Assembly (NCBI GenBank): GCA_006503535.1
Contig: QYRS01000002.1
Coordinates: forward strand, 3,968,001 to 4,032,000
Reading direction: 5' to 3'
Origin: Arthrinium phaeospermum
Taxonomy: Eukaryota > Ascomycota > Sordariomycetes > Amphisphaeriales > Apiosporaceae
DNA: 64,000 nt
The translations under genes and the position numbers were made by a program. The first letter of the stretch is position 1. Every line of letters starts with the position of its first letter. The notes below the pieces were generated by a model. The model was not told the DNA's origin. It ran no database searches and saw only the letters and a program-made list of their open reading frames with translations. Shown here piece after piece: positions 20,924-32,850 of the stretch.

Positions 20924-22277
20924 ACACATCCAGGCAAGTCAAGCTGGAAGATTTCGATGTACACGGAAGGACGAGAGGGGATGCGTAGCGGCTCTATCTG
21001 TGATTAGGATAAATCGTGGTTTCGGAAAGTTCAATACGATAAACAATATCTCTCCATTGTTCAGTTTTTAACTAAGTAAATATGTGATTGAGTAAGAGAG
21101 CGTAGCTGCCAAGCCATCGTGACAAAATCTCGGTCGAATTTCTCTGTTCGAGAGAAATGCATAAGAGTGCATAAGGAATGATTACATGATATTGTCATCA
21201 ACCTCAAAGGGGGCCTGCGTATAACACAAAACGGAACCAGACTTCATGTTCCTGCCTCTCAATATCGACCACCACAAAGTGCCTAGTCACCCATATATCT
21301 TTTGCCTAGCACGTTAGATATACGGTCAGCTCTGCACTCCAGACAGGTGGCATAACTTACTCAGCAGCAATGGATGGTTAGTGCTGGAGCTCAAACTCAG
21401 TAGCGGGGACATCAACAGGTCCGTTCCCGTTTTGGGAGTCGTCATGAACCTCAACAGCTCTGTGCGGGCCCTGTGGCACCTTATGAGCATCCTTCTCAGG
21501 CTGGAACCACTTCATCCATGGCTGGTTCTTCGGGGAAGGGAGTTGGGTTTGTTGAGACGAAGTCATGTTGATGTGTCAGCAGGGATATTTTGTGTTTTTG
21601 ATGCAATGCAAGAGGCTATGGTTTTGGCTTTCCGATCTGAGACAGGCTGGAATCTTCAAGGTAATATTGAGGCTCATGGATGCCTTGCTGGATACGACAT
21701 AGTCATCTCACATTTATATATGTCCCCGACTCTTCAGCATGGCGATGTAGATCACCTTCTGCTTTTCTGAGCCCTGGGGTAAAAGTAGGGGGGAGTCAAG
21801 AAGACCCCGAAAATGAGCTTGAGGCTCTTATGTCTGTCTTATGCAAAGACGCCCAAGGGATTATTCTGGGGTAACACAAGCCTGACGCCGCATGCCGAAG
21901 AGGTTGCTGCTTTTAGTATGGTTTCCAAGTGCTTCGTGTACACAATTTACAAGAAGCGCCCCTATTGGACGCCATCATGCATTGCTTTTTCGGATACAAC
22001 CGTGCTTTGGCGCCCTGGGAGCCTTAACGCACAGTGTCTATCAAGATGTGCCATGATGTACAATACTTGGGCTTGGACTTTAGTGCGGGGCTTGCGCTGA
22101 TTGAAAAGCAAACCCGAGGCATGTTTTGCATAAGGAAAGGGGAAACCGGTACTTCTAGAAACGCTGTTCTATTGAGTGGATGGTCAAGGGATGGGACGTC
22201 ACTAAAGTCAAAACAGTCCCTTCTAACTCTGTCAAGGGCGCCGCCCCAACAGATAAGCAGTAACCCTTAGTATGTGA
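20924..22277. other. Intergenic region with one possible small ORF
   Basis: About 1.35 kb. The only coding-like stretch is the 62-codon minus ORF at 21378-21566, listed separately. The rest, including 21600-22270, shows only short unsupported ORFs. Confidence 0.45.
21378..21566 (-). CDS. Possible small protein (62 aa), unknown
   Basis: ATG (21566) to TAA (21378), with a reasonable initiation context (CATCAACATGACT). The product begins MTSSQQTQLPSPKNQPWMKW and is hydrophilic, rich in Pro, Gln, Asp and His. It has no signal peptide or membrane segment. Codon choice looks coding-like, but I recognise no family. It could be one exon of a larger gene or chance. Confidence 0.35.
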   Translation of the reverse strand: MTSSQQTQLPSPKNQPWMKWFQPEKDAHKVPQGPHRAVEVHDDSQNGNGPVDVPATEFELQH

Positions 22278-24895
22278 ATGGAGGCTTGGTCAATTTCTGT
22301 TCCAAATTCCCACGACATTCAACACTGTTTCCAGCAAAACAATCAAGACCACGCGCCAATGTACTCGCCGTTCACCCTCACGGGGTGGTGCATCGGCATC
22401 AGGGCGTTCAAGCCTGGACGACTCTCAATTCCCCACCCAATTCATTCACTTACTCCAGGAATCCGGGCAGACGAACCACCAGTATTGCATTTAGAAGCGG
22501 CATCATATGTTGCAGTTCCTCTTTCTCATGTCAATGTCAGTATTCTCACCTTCAATTGCGTTGAAGCAACCAGCAGGTGTGCAAGACTGAAAACTTCGCT
22601 TTCGTAGCAGCAGCCAGACTCCCTGCGACCGTCCAAGAAGTTCCGACAGCCGGCCATAGACCCCAACGAATTCAAGCCCGTCGTCGTCGTGTCGATCGAT
22701 TATGATTCTAAGGACTCCATCCATGATCAAATAAAATCATTCCGCTCCAAGGCCTCCAAAGATGACGAATTTTCCAATGCGTTTCTGACCGATACGGTTA
22801 TCGTCCAAGCCTACACCAAGGACATCAAACGGGTCCAAGAGTCATTTGAGTCTCTTTCTCATCAGATCAGCCCCTATTGGGCTCCAAAGACATTCCTTCC
22901 AGTCCAGCGCTCGAACAATCATATACCAAGCGGACCCTACTTCCTCGGCCAAGGGCTACGTCTCTTTCAAGCGTGGAGACTGTATCCAGATACACAAGGC
23001 AGCTTTATCTCCTCTCTCATACCCGCAAAGTCTGAAAATGACGAACCTATCTTCCGTCCTTTGAATGTTAGCCTAGGCGGTATGTGGAAGGCAATTGCAG
23101 TTCCCAGTCGGCTCTACAGCAGAGCGACTGAGGATCAACCTCTTGCTGGCCTGAGGTTCAGCGTCAAGGACAACTACAAGATTGCAGGTATAGTGACCAC
23201 ACAAAACAACAAAGCTTGGTGCGAACTGTACCAGGGTAAAGCTGAGAACGTGACCGCTGCATATGTGAAGTCATTGATCCGTCTCGGGGCAGTGCTTGTT
23301 GGCAAGACCATGATGTCCTCTTTTGCGTCCTCGGAAGAGGCGACTGATCAGTGGATCGATTTCCAAGCCCCTTTCAATCCCCGAGGAGACGGCTACCAAA
23401 GCCCATCCGGAAGCACAACAGGAGGGGGGACAAGTCTAGCAGCTTATAAGTGGCTGGACTACTCGATCGGCACTGATAGTGGGTATTCCATTTGCACACA
23501 AATGCCTTGATGCTAATAGAAAGCAGCAACTGGAAGTATTCGATGGCCCGCCGCGTGGGCTGGTCTTTTCGGCCTTCGAACTACTTGGGAGGAGAATGCA
23601 ATGCAAGGTGTTTGGCCTGCGTGCAGGTTTGTTATACCACTGAGAATTATTCCACAAGACATCTGACTTGGCCTTGAGATCCATGGACACGGTCGGTCTC
23701 CTTTCAAGAAGCATGGAGCGCATGGAGACGCTTGTCAGGACAACGATCCCAGGGCAGATGAGCCTGAAAAGCGAGAAGTTGGTGAGTACCCCAGGCCTAC
23801 TTCTTGACTGTAGCCGATCTAACTTACGTGAAGTGGCCCACGCAAATACTATATCCCACCGACTTTTTCCCGATGGCCAATGCTGAGCAGCAAGCGCTAG
23901 TCGATAGGTTTCTGAAAGACCTCGAGTCATCCTTGCCTGGTAATATAACAGCTACCAGAATGAGTATTGCAGACCGCTGGGAAAGGTGCCCGCCACCAGA
24001 AGCAAATGGGAAGCCTATCGAGGAGTATCTGGAAAAGGTTCGAGAACCACTAAAAAGTGCTAGTTTCACAATATTGATTCAGTTCAGACTGCATATAATC
24101 CATTCTACTACGACGGGTACAACGAATACACAGGGTTTCATGGAGAATATAAGGATGCGTTCAAAAAACCGGTTTATGTCGGACCCTACATGAAATGGAA
24201 ATGGTATGTGGCTTGCATTATTCAGATTGATGTCTCTGACAGCAAATTAGGGAACGCGGCTCCGAAGTCACTGAAGAGATGAAGAACAAGTCTCTTGAAG
24301 AGGTCCAAGTCTATCGCCGATGGTTCCGGGAGAACATTCTCCATAGCACGGGAGGCGGTGGTACTTCAGCAATCATGCTCATTCCGTGCGGCAGCAGCGG
24401 CCCTAAGTACCGTGATGAACCCAACAGGTAGAACGGTGAATATTTCCAGTGATGAACAGGATAGCTAACTAAATCAGTGCACCGGCACCCATCGGCGCCT
24501 TCACGTGGAATTACATAGCCTCGGTCCAGGGGCTACCGCAGCTAGTTGTGCCGAGTAAGCCACATCCAGAGTAAAAGATTTGATAAGGAGCTGACATATG
24601 GTGTAACATAGTCGGGCAAATAGACTATTACAGTCGAATCAGCCTACGATTTGAGCAGCTTCCGGTAGTAGGCTCAATCCTGGGCGCAGAGGGTAAGTTG
24701 GGCATTTGTCCAGTGTTTTCGATATTTCTGACTGAGCAACCACTAACGGGACTTACAGGAAGTGACAGACTACTTGTCCATATTGCAAAAGCTGCTCTCG
24801 TGAAGGCCAACAGGCCCACCCGTGTTCTTACTGGGCGTAAAATGTTTGAGCAGACAGACGAAAGTTATAGCATGCGCGGAATGCATAAACGGTAG
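22278..24895 (+). CDS. Amidase-signature protein with fungal N-terminal domain
   Basis: Ten exons: 22278..22535, 22608..23478, 23527..23626, 23679..23781, 23834..24037, 24088..24203, 24251..24427, 24478..24554, 24612..24692 and 24759..24895, giving 707 aa with all phases consistent. An N-terminal region of about 280 residues (PVVVVSID, DDEFSNAFLTD) precedes the amidase domain. The catalytic Lys lies in RFSVKDNYKIAG and the Ser nucleophile in GTDTTGSIRWPA, a motif restored by the 48-bp intron at 23479-23526. The canonical cis-Ser position (GGSSGG) reads GSTTGGG, so Thr may replace Ser. Later blocks include ILYPTDFFP and APIGAFTWNYIASVQGLPQL. Family members hydrolyse amides; the substrate is unknown. 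The start is uncertain: ATG 22362 or an upstream exon is possible. Confidence 0.83.
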
Positions 24896-25184
24896 CATTG
24901 TACATAGAGTGGCATCAGATGCCGAAAGATCACGTTTCTTGTATTTTGACAACTCTTTAAAAGGGGGGCATTTCTCAATAATTATTTATAGAAGGGATGC
25001 TGGCGGTGGATATTTCTTATTCAATTTGCTCTTATTCTCACATCTGGTCTTTGATTCGGTGTATCTCATTATTTGTTACCGGGCCAGCACCAGTCTTACT
25101 ACATCCTGCAAAAGTACGAGGCAATAATTCTCATTTGTAAACCATCGCTCTTGCCGTGAACCGACACTAGCCACAAGCAAGGAC

Positions 25185-26260
25185 TCAACTCTGAGAACCA
25201 AGGTGAGGCTTCAAAATCTTCAAGATCTCATCCCAGGTCTCACGGTAAAGCTTCTGGCCCCGTTCGCTTTCCAGTAATTCTCCAGAGCTAGTCGTGTGTC
25301 AGCCACATACCCGGGCTACGATAACGACAACGTGCATGAAAGAGGTGACTTACGGGAAGAACTCATCATCCCTCCAAAATCTCCCATTACTCTCCGGGCC
25401 CAAGCCCGTAGCCGTGATCAAAGACCGGCTCCCCTCCTCGGCGCTGCGGCTCAGGGGCAACAGCGACACCTTGGCCATGATCCGCTGCACGAACGGGAAG
25501 TCGCGCTGCATGTTGGTGCGGCACATGCCCGGACAACACGCGTTGATGACGATACCCCCGTGTCGAACTCTGGGTTCTCGATCATGCCGCGGATGGCGAA
25601 CCACGCCGCCAGCTTGGCCAGGTAGTACTGCCTCGTCACGTCGAACTTGGCGCGGTCGTTCAGGCTCCCGAGCAACGTCCGGCCGCTGTCGGTATTGGGC
25701 AGCATTTTGGGCTCGACGACGTGGGAGGCCAGGCTGTTGAGGAAGCAGAGATGGGGGAGCGATGGGGGAGTTGCTCCGTCTGGTGAAGCCGCTGCGCGGA
25801 GTCTTGGCAGGAGGAGTAGGGCTAGTAGCGTGTTCGACAACACGTTGACCTGCGTTGTCATCTCGTACCCGTCCGGACTGGTGCGGAAATCCGGGACGGC
25901 GACGCCGGCGCAGAGCAAGACCACGTCGAGCTTCTGATTGGGGAGCCGCTCATCGAGGCGGTTGATGAAGGCCTTGACGGAGGCGAAGCTCGAGAGCTCG
26001 AGGACCAGGGGGATGATATCGAGGTTGGTCTTGAGCACCTCTTGCTCAATGGCGGCCTTGGCGGCTTCCCCTTTTTCCGGGGAGCGCACGGCGAGGATGA
26101 GGGGCGAGGCCCCCAGCGTCGCGTACTTGACTGCCGCCGCGTAACCGAGGCCCGAGTTTGCGCCCGTCACCAGGACGGCTTTGTTGCGGAACGACAGGTC
26201 GGCTGGGGGGTGGTTCGGGGGGTTCCGGGCTTCCCGCCACAGGGCGCTGGGTGTCGTCAT
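25185..26260 (-). CDS. Short-chain dehydrogenase with one-base frameshift
   Basis: Exon 1 (26260..25354) and exon 2 (25287..25185) flank a 66-bp intron (GTAAGT donor). The Rossmann motif is TGANSGLG near residue 33, the active-site Ser lies in LNSLASHV, and the YxxxK pair in YYLAKL. Architecture is that of retinol-dehydrogenase-like fungal SDRs of about 330 aa using NAD(P)H. The frame breaks at a G5 run (C5 on plus at 25555-25559). The conserved NACCPGMCRTNM block continues one frame away, so one G is missing relative to an intact gene. An intron beginning GTATCG would avoid the break but delete this conserved block. It is therefore either a recent pseudogene or a sequencing error. Exon 2 encodes a normal tail (SGELLESERGQKLYRETW). 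Confidence 0.8.
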
Positions 26261-26627
26261 TTTATTGGGTTCGGAAAGAAAACGAATATGAAAAGAAAAG
26301 TGAGTAGATCGTGAGAATTATTGTTCTTATTGATAAGAATACGGCAAAACATATCGGTCCCCATTTCTGAGTCACGATGGTTATCCGCCAACATATACGC
26401 CTTTTTCTTTATCCCTTGCGTCACTGTTGGATCCTCCCGAGTACGTAGGCTGACATCCAACCAATGGGATGGTTTTGTTGGTTCGTGTGCATAATCCCTC
26501 CGTCGCATTCGGATTGATCCGACATCCCTGCATCATAAGACATACTTGGTATCGGCGAGAAGTGAATAATTGAATAACCCGAGCACGCGTAAATTTAGGA
26601 ACATTAAGTACTCAGGGGTCGAGAACG
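26261..26627. other. Short intergenic region, CE5 to SDR
   Basis: About 0.37 kb; both flanking genes are on minus, so it holds the SDR promoter and the CE5 3' end. Nothing else was noticed. Confidence 0.5.
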
Positions 26628-27639
26628 TTATGCGCACAGCACCATCATTAAAGGAAGCGCGACCCAGACCGCACCCCAGCCACCCAACAGCCCCGTGGTC
26701 AACGCCGAGTCGCCGGCGCCGGACTGCTTGTCCTGGCCGGCCACGATCAGTTTGTCGGAGACCGGTTCCTCCTCCTCGACGGGCGGCGGCGGCGGCATCT
26801 CGGCCAGCTTCTTCTGCACGAAGGCCAGGGCCTCGCGGCCGTACCGCTGCCCGTACGACTGGTGCGCCTCCGTCGAGTTGCCCTTGGCGCAGAACGGGTC
26901 GTCCGAGTCGCAGTACGACTGGATGCGGGACCCGAAGTCGGCGCACTTGAAACCTTCCGGGCGGGCGGCGAACTGATCAAGGGGCACGTGTTAGTTGTTG
27001 TCAGGATATGGTGGGTGAGGGGTGACTAGGGGGAAACGTACGCCGCTTTCTGTGGCTGTCCCGACGTTGTACTCTAGTCCGTCGACGTGGCGGGGGTTGC
27101 CCATGAGTATGATGGCTGCGACGCGGCCGTCCATTACGTTCGCGACCTTGGGTGCTTGAGGGTTGTCCCCGCCGCAGAATGCGTTGTCCATAATCTGAGC
27201 GCCCTGTTCGGTTGTGAGTCAGCTATACATGAGCGTTGTCGGTTGGTGGTGTGTGAAATCGTACCTGCGAGTATCCCACCATAACGAGCATGGCCTCGGG
27301 GCACATGTCGACAAACGACTTGGTCTGGCGCACCACGGCCTGGACGCCCTCCTCCGCGCTCGCCGCATACGCTTTGTTGTCGTCGCCGGCCGCCGGGTAG
27401 ATGATGCCCTCGGCCGTGGCCGACCCGTTGTGGGCGCCGAGAATGGCGTCGACGACCGACTTGGTGGAGCCGAACCCGGGCGGCTGCAGCGTCTCGCGCG
27501 CGCCGAACACGTGGATCTTGGGGCAGGTAATGACTCGCGACCGGTGGGGGTTATCGGCGGCAATGGCCGCCGCGTTCGCCGTCTGCGAGACGGCGAGGAG
27601 CGCCGTGGCGACGTGGCGGACGGTGGATTGGTGCTGCAT
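26628..27639 (-). CDS. CE5 cutinase/acetylxylan esterase, secreted, GPI-type tail
   Basis: Three exons (27639..27265, 27203..27042, 26972..26628) give 293 aa, all junctions in phase 0. A signal peptide is seen (MQHQSTVRHVATALLAVSQTANA). The nucleophile motif is GYSQGAQ, split exactly by intron 1 after the Gln. The Asp lies in SDDPFCAKGN and the His in EAHQSYGQRYG, as in carbohydrate esterase family 5. Family members hydrolyse cutin or deacetylate xylan. The C-terminus has a Pro5/Glu4 spacer followed by a small-residue site and a hydrophobic end (VWVALPLMMVLCA), suggesting GPI anchoring to membrane or wall. Cutinase versus acetylxylan esterase cannot be settled here. A longer frame to 27660 begins with TTG, so ATG 27639 is preferred. 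Confidence 0.9.
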
Positions 27640-30039
27640 GATTATTGGGACTTTTACCAAAGAAAGCCTGTTTCGTTGGGTTCAATTTTGGGGGTTTGTT
27701 CTATTAATTAAAAACTCTGGGATATTAAACGGTCGTATGAGAATAGAAAACGAGACTCGGGTGGTTCATCAGAGACAGACACAAACTCTGGCAGGGCGCC
27801 CTTGGTTTTATCTACCCATCCGTTTGAGCAGGGCAACTTTAACATTAGCCGAGCGTGGGCTAGGAGATTCGCGACGTTGACGCCCAGATGTTTCCGGTCA
27901 TGTAACCGGCTGTCGCTGAGCCGGCTGGGCTCGACGTCGTCCTTGGGCTGGACTTGGCATGCAGGCTAAGCATTTTCCGCGAGGAGTTGGCAGGCCGGGT
28001 TATTTTGGAACAACGATTTTCTGCCCTGTCTCCTTGGTTTTGGCAGTCTCGCACCGCCGCGACGGTCAAACAGAAGGAAGACGGCGCCAAGGCAAACGAC
28101 CAAAGTTTGTATTGCCAAAAACTCGTTTCTCTGGGCGAGTTATGCCCTGGGTTTTATTTGCCAAACGTCGAAATAGGCTTTTGGCAAGGCGAATGGGGGC
28201 GAGGCCGACGGCGCATTGCCATGTTCCAGCGTGGTGTTTGATCGTCGGAGCTGTTCATGTGTAGCGGCGGTCTTGGCATTTTTCTTTTTGGGGATGACGA
28301 TCAGCACTCTGGATTTTAGGCCCGACGTCGAAACAAGCGTCGAGACCGTCCGAGTCAAGGGATCTTCCGAAGGCATATACGTTTTATTGTCCGAATTCGA
28401 AGGGGAGCAAAGGTGGCAGGATCGATTCATGGCTGCGTTTTGCTTGGACCCCCCTAGGCTCAACTTAAGGTTCGACAGACAGACAGAGACAGCACGTCAG
28501 ATCAGATCGAGTCCGAACGTTTGAACATGGGACATAAAACGGACGGCTGCCCCTGCGAAATGAGATCTAGACTTTCGCCCCTACATTCACAGAATTTCGT
28601 CATATTGTGAGCCTGTCATAGGTTTACCCACCAGTTATGCTCATCCTTATGGTGTCCGAAATGCAGCAAAAGGGATTCCCCATAGGACGTAGCCGGACGC
28701 CGTGGATCTTGCGGGGGTGGATATAGAACCACATTAACGCTTAGATTGAAGTCATCATCCACGTGGTGTAGCTAATCATGGCTTCTTACTATACTGAGGC
28801 AGTCGGGGCTAGCTGTTGCAGAAACGGTGACCCCCGTCTCTTTCTTCTCTTAGTTTGTAATTATAGATATTTGATAAGAGTATAAATAGCAAATTAAATC
28901 ATCCAAATATGCCCATGTAATGAGTAATAGACGGTCTTGGGCCAGCTGGCAACATACCGGCCCACGCAAACACGTGAAGTAGGAAAGGGGCAAATCAAAT
29001 CGATATAAATAGACTCGAGGCCACTTCGGTCAGTACGAACACCAAGATCCAGACTCTCGGGTGTCAGGGTTGGCTTGCTTGGCAAAAACCTAGGGGCAAA
29101 GTGGTGCCTCATGACATAGGAACATCCCGGCTGGAACTTGGCATACTAGACAGATGTATAGTATGGTCTGTCGCCCCTTTTCGTTGAAACCACATGTCGT
29201 ACCTGGAACTAAAAGAGAAAACGGAGGCAAAGAGGAGTAGATGCCAAACAGAACTTTCATAAAACATATTGGGGCTTGACAGAGAATGTTGTTCTTCATC
29301 GTCAAGCTATGTATACAAATTGCGGATATCTCTCTTTCGGGGCCGAACCATGATGTATTCCAGGTGTAGGGGGTTAGTATGATGGCAGGAATAGAGTTCA
29401 GATCACTCATGTTGCCTAGGTTTCTCCGTCTCTGGACTTGAAGGTTCCTGGGGCTTTACTAGCTAACACAAAAGAGTCGTGTAAAAGCCGACATCCACAA
29501 CAGGGACGCGGCGGCATTATCCGTTGAGTTATGGGGATCTTGCACCCCCAAGCCAAAGATATTGAACTTAGATTGAAGCAAGCAGCACCACCCAAGGAAA
29601 TGTCTCGGGGTCCTGTGGTTAATCGTTATACGAGAAGTATATCTTATTGCTCAGCGAACTCTGAGCGCCCCTTGGCATCAAACACCCGGCCGAGTATACC
29701 GTATGCGGACATGCCGGAGCCCATTTCGGTCAAGCCGGAGAGCCCAGGCTCATCCAACGTGTTCTACTGTCATCGTATACCATGATCTCGTGGAATGAAG
29801 GCCGAGTCTAATCATGCGTAGAGGGGGGCCGGCTCTGCGTGGCACTTGGAGATTTGGGTTGAATTCGCGACTACAAATACCCTCCTCGAGAGCCTCGTAG
29901 AATGACCTTTTCCTCCTCATCAGTCCAACTGTACCCACATTCGCTCACATTCGCTCAATACTTGCACTTTGCAGTAATCAGTCACTCGTTCACTCTCCAG
30001 TTCAACATCTTCAGATCACTCTAATACCCAACCGCCAAC
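27640..30039. other. Intergenic region, 2.4 kb
   Basis: No supported gene. Several ORFs of 60-107 codons occur on both strands without motifs. The last 100 bp before 30040 form a CT-rich leader for the LysM gene. No tRNA, long repeat or transposon terminus was recognised. Confidence 0.45.
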
Positions 30040-30737
30040 ATGCGTACCGCTACCTTCACCCTCATCGCCACCGCTGCCCTCGCGGCCGCCCAGCCCGTAA
30101 GTGATGAACAACCCAACCCCTTTTATCTCCCTTCCTTCCATCCATACTAGTGACCAGATCGTCAACGCAACGGCCCAAGACATGGCGGACTGACTCCTTT
30201 CTCCGACAGGCCTTCGTCGGACAGCGGGCCGACACCTGCGCCGCCGGCTCGTCGGTGCTGTACACGGTGCAGTCGGGCGACACGCTGACGCGCATCGCCG
30301 CGGCGCTCGGCTCGGGCATCTGCGACATCGCCAAGGCCAGCGGCCTCGCCAGCCCGGACTACATCCTCAACGGCGCCGAGCTGACCGTGCCCGTCAAGGT
30401 CGCCAGCCCCGACAACAAGTCCTGCCTCAAACAGGCCGCCCCCGCCACCGCCGTCTGCGTTACCGGCGGCGCCGGCACCTACACCATCAAGTCCGGCGAC
30501 ACCCTCTACCTCGTCTCCGTCTCCCTCGGCATCACCCTGGACTCTCTCCTGGCCGCCAACAAGGGCGTTGTGCCCGAGAACCTCAACGTCGGCGACAAGG
30601 TACGTGGGAAATATCACTTCTCCGCCCTAACCCTAACCCCGGACCTCAGACTCCTTTCTTCATAATCCTTCTTTCGATGTCATGTGCAGCGTGCTAACCT
30701 CGGTGGACGGGAACAGATCAACGTTCCCACTTGCTAA
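30040..30737 (+). CDS. Secreted protein with two LysM domains
   Basis: Three exons (30040..30096, 30210..30599, 30717..30737), all in phase 0, give 155 aa. The signal peptide is MRTATFTLIATAALAAAQP. LysM 1 begins YTVQSGDTLTRIAAALGSG and ends ILNGAELTVPV; LysM 2 begins YTIKSGDTLYLVSVSLGI and ends LNVGDKINVPTC, its last residues supplied by the 7-codon final exon. Four cysteines outside or between the repeats suggest disulfides. LysM binds chitin or other GlcNAc polymers. Small secreted two-LysM proteins of fungi (Ecp6/Slp1/CIH1-like) shield hyphae or sequester chitin fragments. Whether it is a plant-interaction effector is inference. Intron 2 contains a telomere-like CCCTAACCCTAACCCC at 30625-30640. 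Confidence 0.88.
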
Positions 30738-31490
30738 ATGGGGAACATTGGACCCTGCGGCAGCTTTTGGTGGAATGATAAGGGGTAGCGCGCAACCTAT
30801 TGATTGTAACCTGATCACCTAGTTACTCAATACAATATACTGTGATCTGAAAACCAAAAACCAGTCTTCGTGTTTACGGGGCCCCAGTGAATGAATGCAC
30901 AAGTACTTGTTCAACCGAACTGCCCATCTCATGAGTTGAGATGAAGTTCAATTAATTGACTGATCTTTGTCGGCCAGTGAACTCTAGCGTTAGCTGGGGA
31001 AAGCCAATGCAGGTACGGACGGTCCACTGTAAAAGCTTATCGATTGGATGTATGGCGCTGTAAGAGGAAGGAGGTGGCCCGTCGTGGCGTCATGTGGTGG
31101 GCAAGCTCCTAAGCTCCTTGTCGCGACTCGGCGGGGGAAAGCTCCAGGCTGCAGGCTGCTGGCTCCAGCGTCCAATACTCCATTCGGGCGGCCCAGTAGC
31201 GGCCCTTGTTTGGGCTTGATGCCCCCGGCAACTCTGGATGACCCGTCCGTTGCTTATCGCGTGACACCCAAATTCCAATCAATCAACCTGGGTCACCACG
31301 TCAGCTGTGCTACCCCCATCATCTCTCCCATCATCCATCTCCAATCAATCCATCCTCCCTTTAGTCGTTATCTACATCCATAGAGCAGGTTGGGTTAGAA
31401 TAAGACAGTCGCTGCATTTCGGTTTCATCGCCATCAAAGTATCAATAAATCAATTATCGACATCTCTTCTACAAACCCATCGCCATCATC
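30738..31490. other. Intergenic region, LysM to aminopeptidase
   Basis: About 0.75 kb. The right 200 bp are a pyrimidine-rich promoter/leader (CATCATCTCTCCCATCATCC type) upstream of ATG 31491. No gene. Confidence 0.5.
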
Positions 31491-32850
31491 ATGAAGGGCC
31501 CATCGCTTCTCGCTTTGCTGCTGCCGGCAGTCGCAAGCGCTCGCTTCATCGAAGCCGACGAGGTCAGCCGGCTTATCCTCCACCCCGAAGGCATCGCCAC
31601 CGAGCCTGCAGAGCAGTTCCTCGTGGAGCTGTCGCCGGGAGTGACAAAGCTGGTGACCGAGGAGCAGAAATGGGAGCTGCGCAGGGTAAGTCGGCTAATA
31701 CCGCCATCACTGCACTACTACTTGTGGTACTGCCTCAATACTAACTACTAGTCATCGCGATAGAATGGCCAGCGTTTCATGGACATCACCGAGCACGAAG
31801 GCCTCGGTACCCAGATCCTCGCCTCCAAGTCGAAGCCCGTCTTCCCGACCAAAGTCTCGCAGCAATCCGACGTCAACCCCATGCTTAAGAACTTGACCAA
31901 GACCCTGATGCGCGAGCATCTCGAGAAGTTCACGAGCTTCCACACGCGATACTACAAGTCCGACTACGGGCGCCAGAGCTCCGAGTGGCTGCTGAAGACG
32001 GTCCAGGACACAATCAAGGATGCCGGTGCCGACAAGCACGGTGTCTCGGCCAAACACTTTCCCCACTCCTGGGGCCAGAACTCCATCATCGCGACCATTC
32101 CCGGTCAGTCCAACTCGACTGTCGTGATTGGCGCCCATCAAGACTCGATCAACCTGTGGTTCCCCTCGATGCTTGCAGCCCCCGGGGCTGACGATGATGG
32201 CTCCGGTACCGTCACGATCCTCGAGGCATTCCGTGTCCTTCTCCAGTCCGAGGACATCATCAAGGGCAAGGCCCCCAACACTATTGAGTTCCACTGGTAC
32301 AGCGCCGAAGAGGGTGGTCTCCTGGGTAGCCAGGCCATCTTCTCCGACTACGCGCAGAACAAGCGCGACATCAAGGCTATGCTTCAGCAGGACATGACTG
32401 GCTTCGTCCAGAAGACCAAGGACGCCGGCAAGCCCGAGAGTGTCGGCGTCATCATGGACTTTGTTGACCCTGGCCTGACCGCTTTCATCAAGAAGGTCAT
32501 TGAGGAGTACTGCCAGATCCCTTGGGTCGAGACCAAGTGCGGCTATGCTTGCTCCGATCACGCCTCTGCTTCCAAGGCCGGCTACCCGTCTGCCTTTGTT
32601 ATCGAGTCTGAATTCAGCGAGTCGGACGACCACATCCACGGCACCGAGGACCTCATCAAGTATCTGTCATTTGACCGTAAGTACCTCATTCTGTAAAACG
32701 TTTCACCCTCGAGAGCATCCGCTAATCCATGGTGACGCAGATATGCTGCAGCATGCTAGAATGACGCTTGGCCTGGCCTATGAGCTCGGCTTCACAGACT
32801 TTGCTAAGCTGGAGAAGGGCGCGCAGTCGATTAATGAGAATGAGCTGTAG
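31491..32850 (+). CDS. Secreted leucine aminopeptidase, M28 family
   Basis: Three exons (31491..31685, 31764..32676, 32741..32850) give 405 aa. The signal peptide is [17 protein letters not shown], followed by a propeptide-like region. Co-catalytic zinc ligands and catalytic acids are all visible: GAHQDSIN (His, Asp), GADDDGSG (bridging Asp), [10 protein letters not shown] (Glu-Glu), MDFVDPG (Asp) and [16 protein letters not shown] (His). This matches M28E fungal leucine aminopeptidases (Lap1 type, about 390 aa), which release N-terminal residues from peptides outside the cell. The ending [10 protein letters not shown] is short and hydrophilic, with no anchor. Confidence 0.92.

Noticed and set aside
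22689..23510. Short amidase fragment as a truncated pseudogene
   Set aside because: The apparent stop lies in a 48-bp intron; splicing rebuilds GTDTTGSIRWPA and the rest of the domain follows intact.
25505..25554. Intron (GTATCG...ATGCAG) in the SDR
   Set aside because: It would restore the frame but remove the conserved NACCPGMCRTNM block; a one-base indel in the G run is simpler.
31752..32639. 295-codon minus-strand ORF
   Set aside because: Shadow of the M28 aminopeptidase exon 2.
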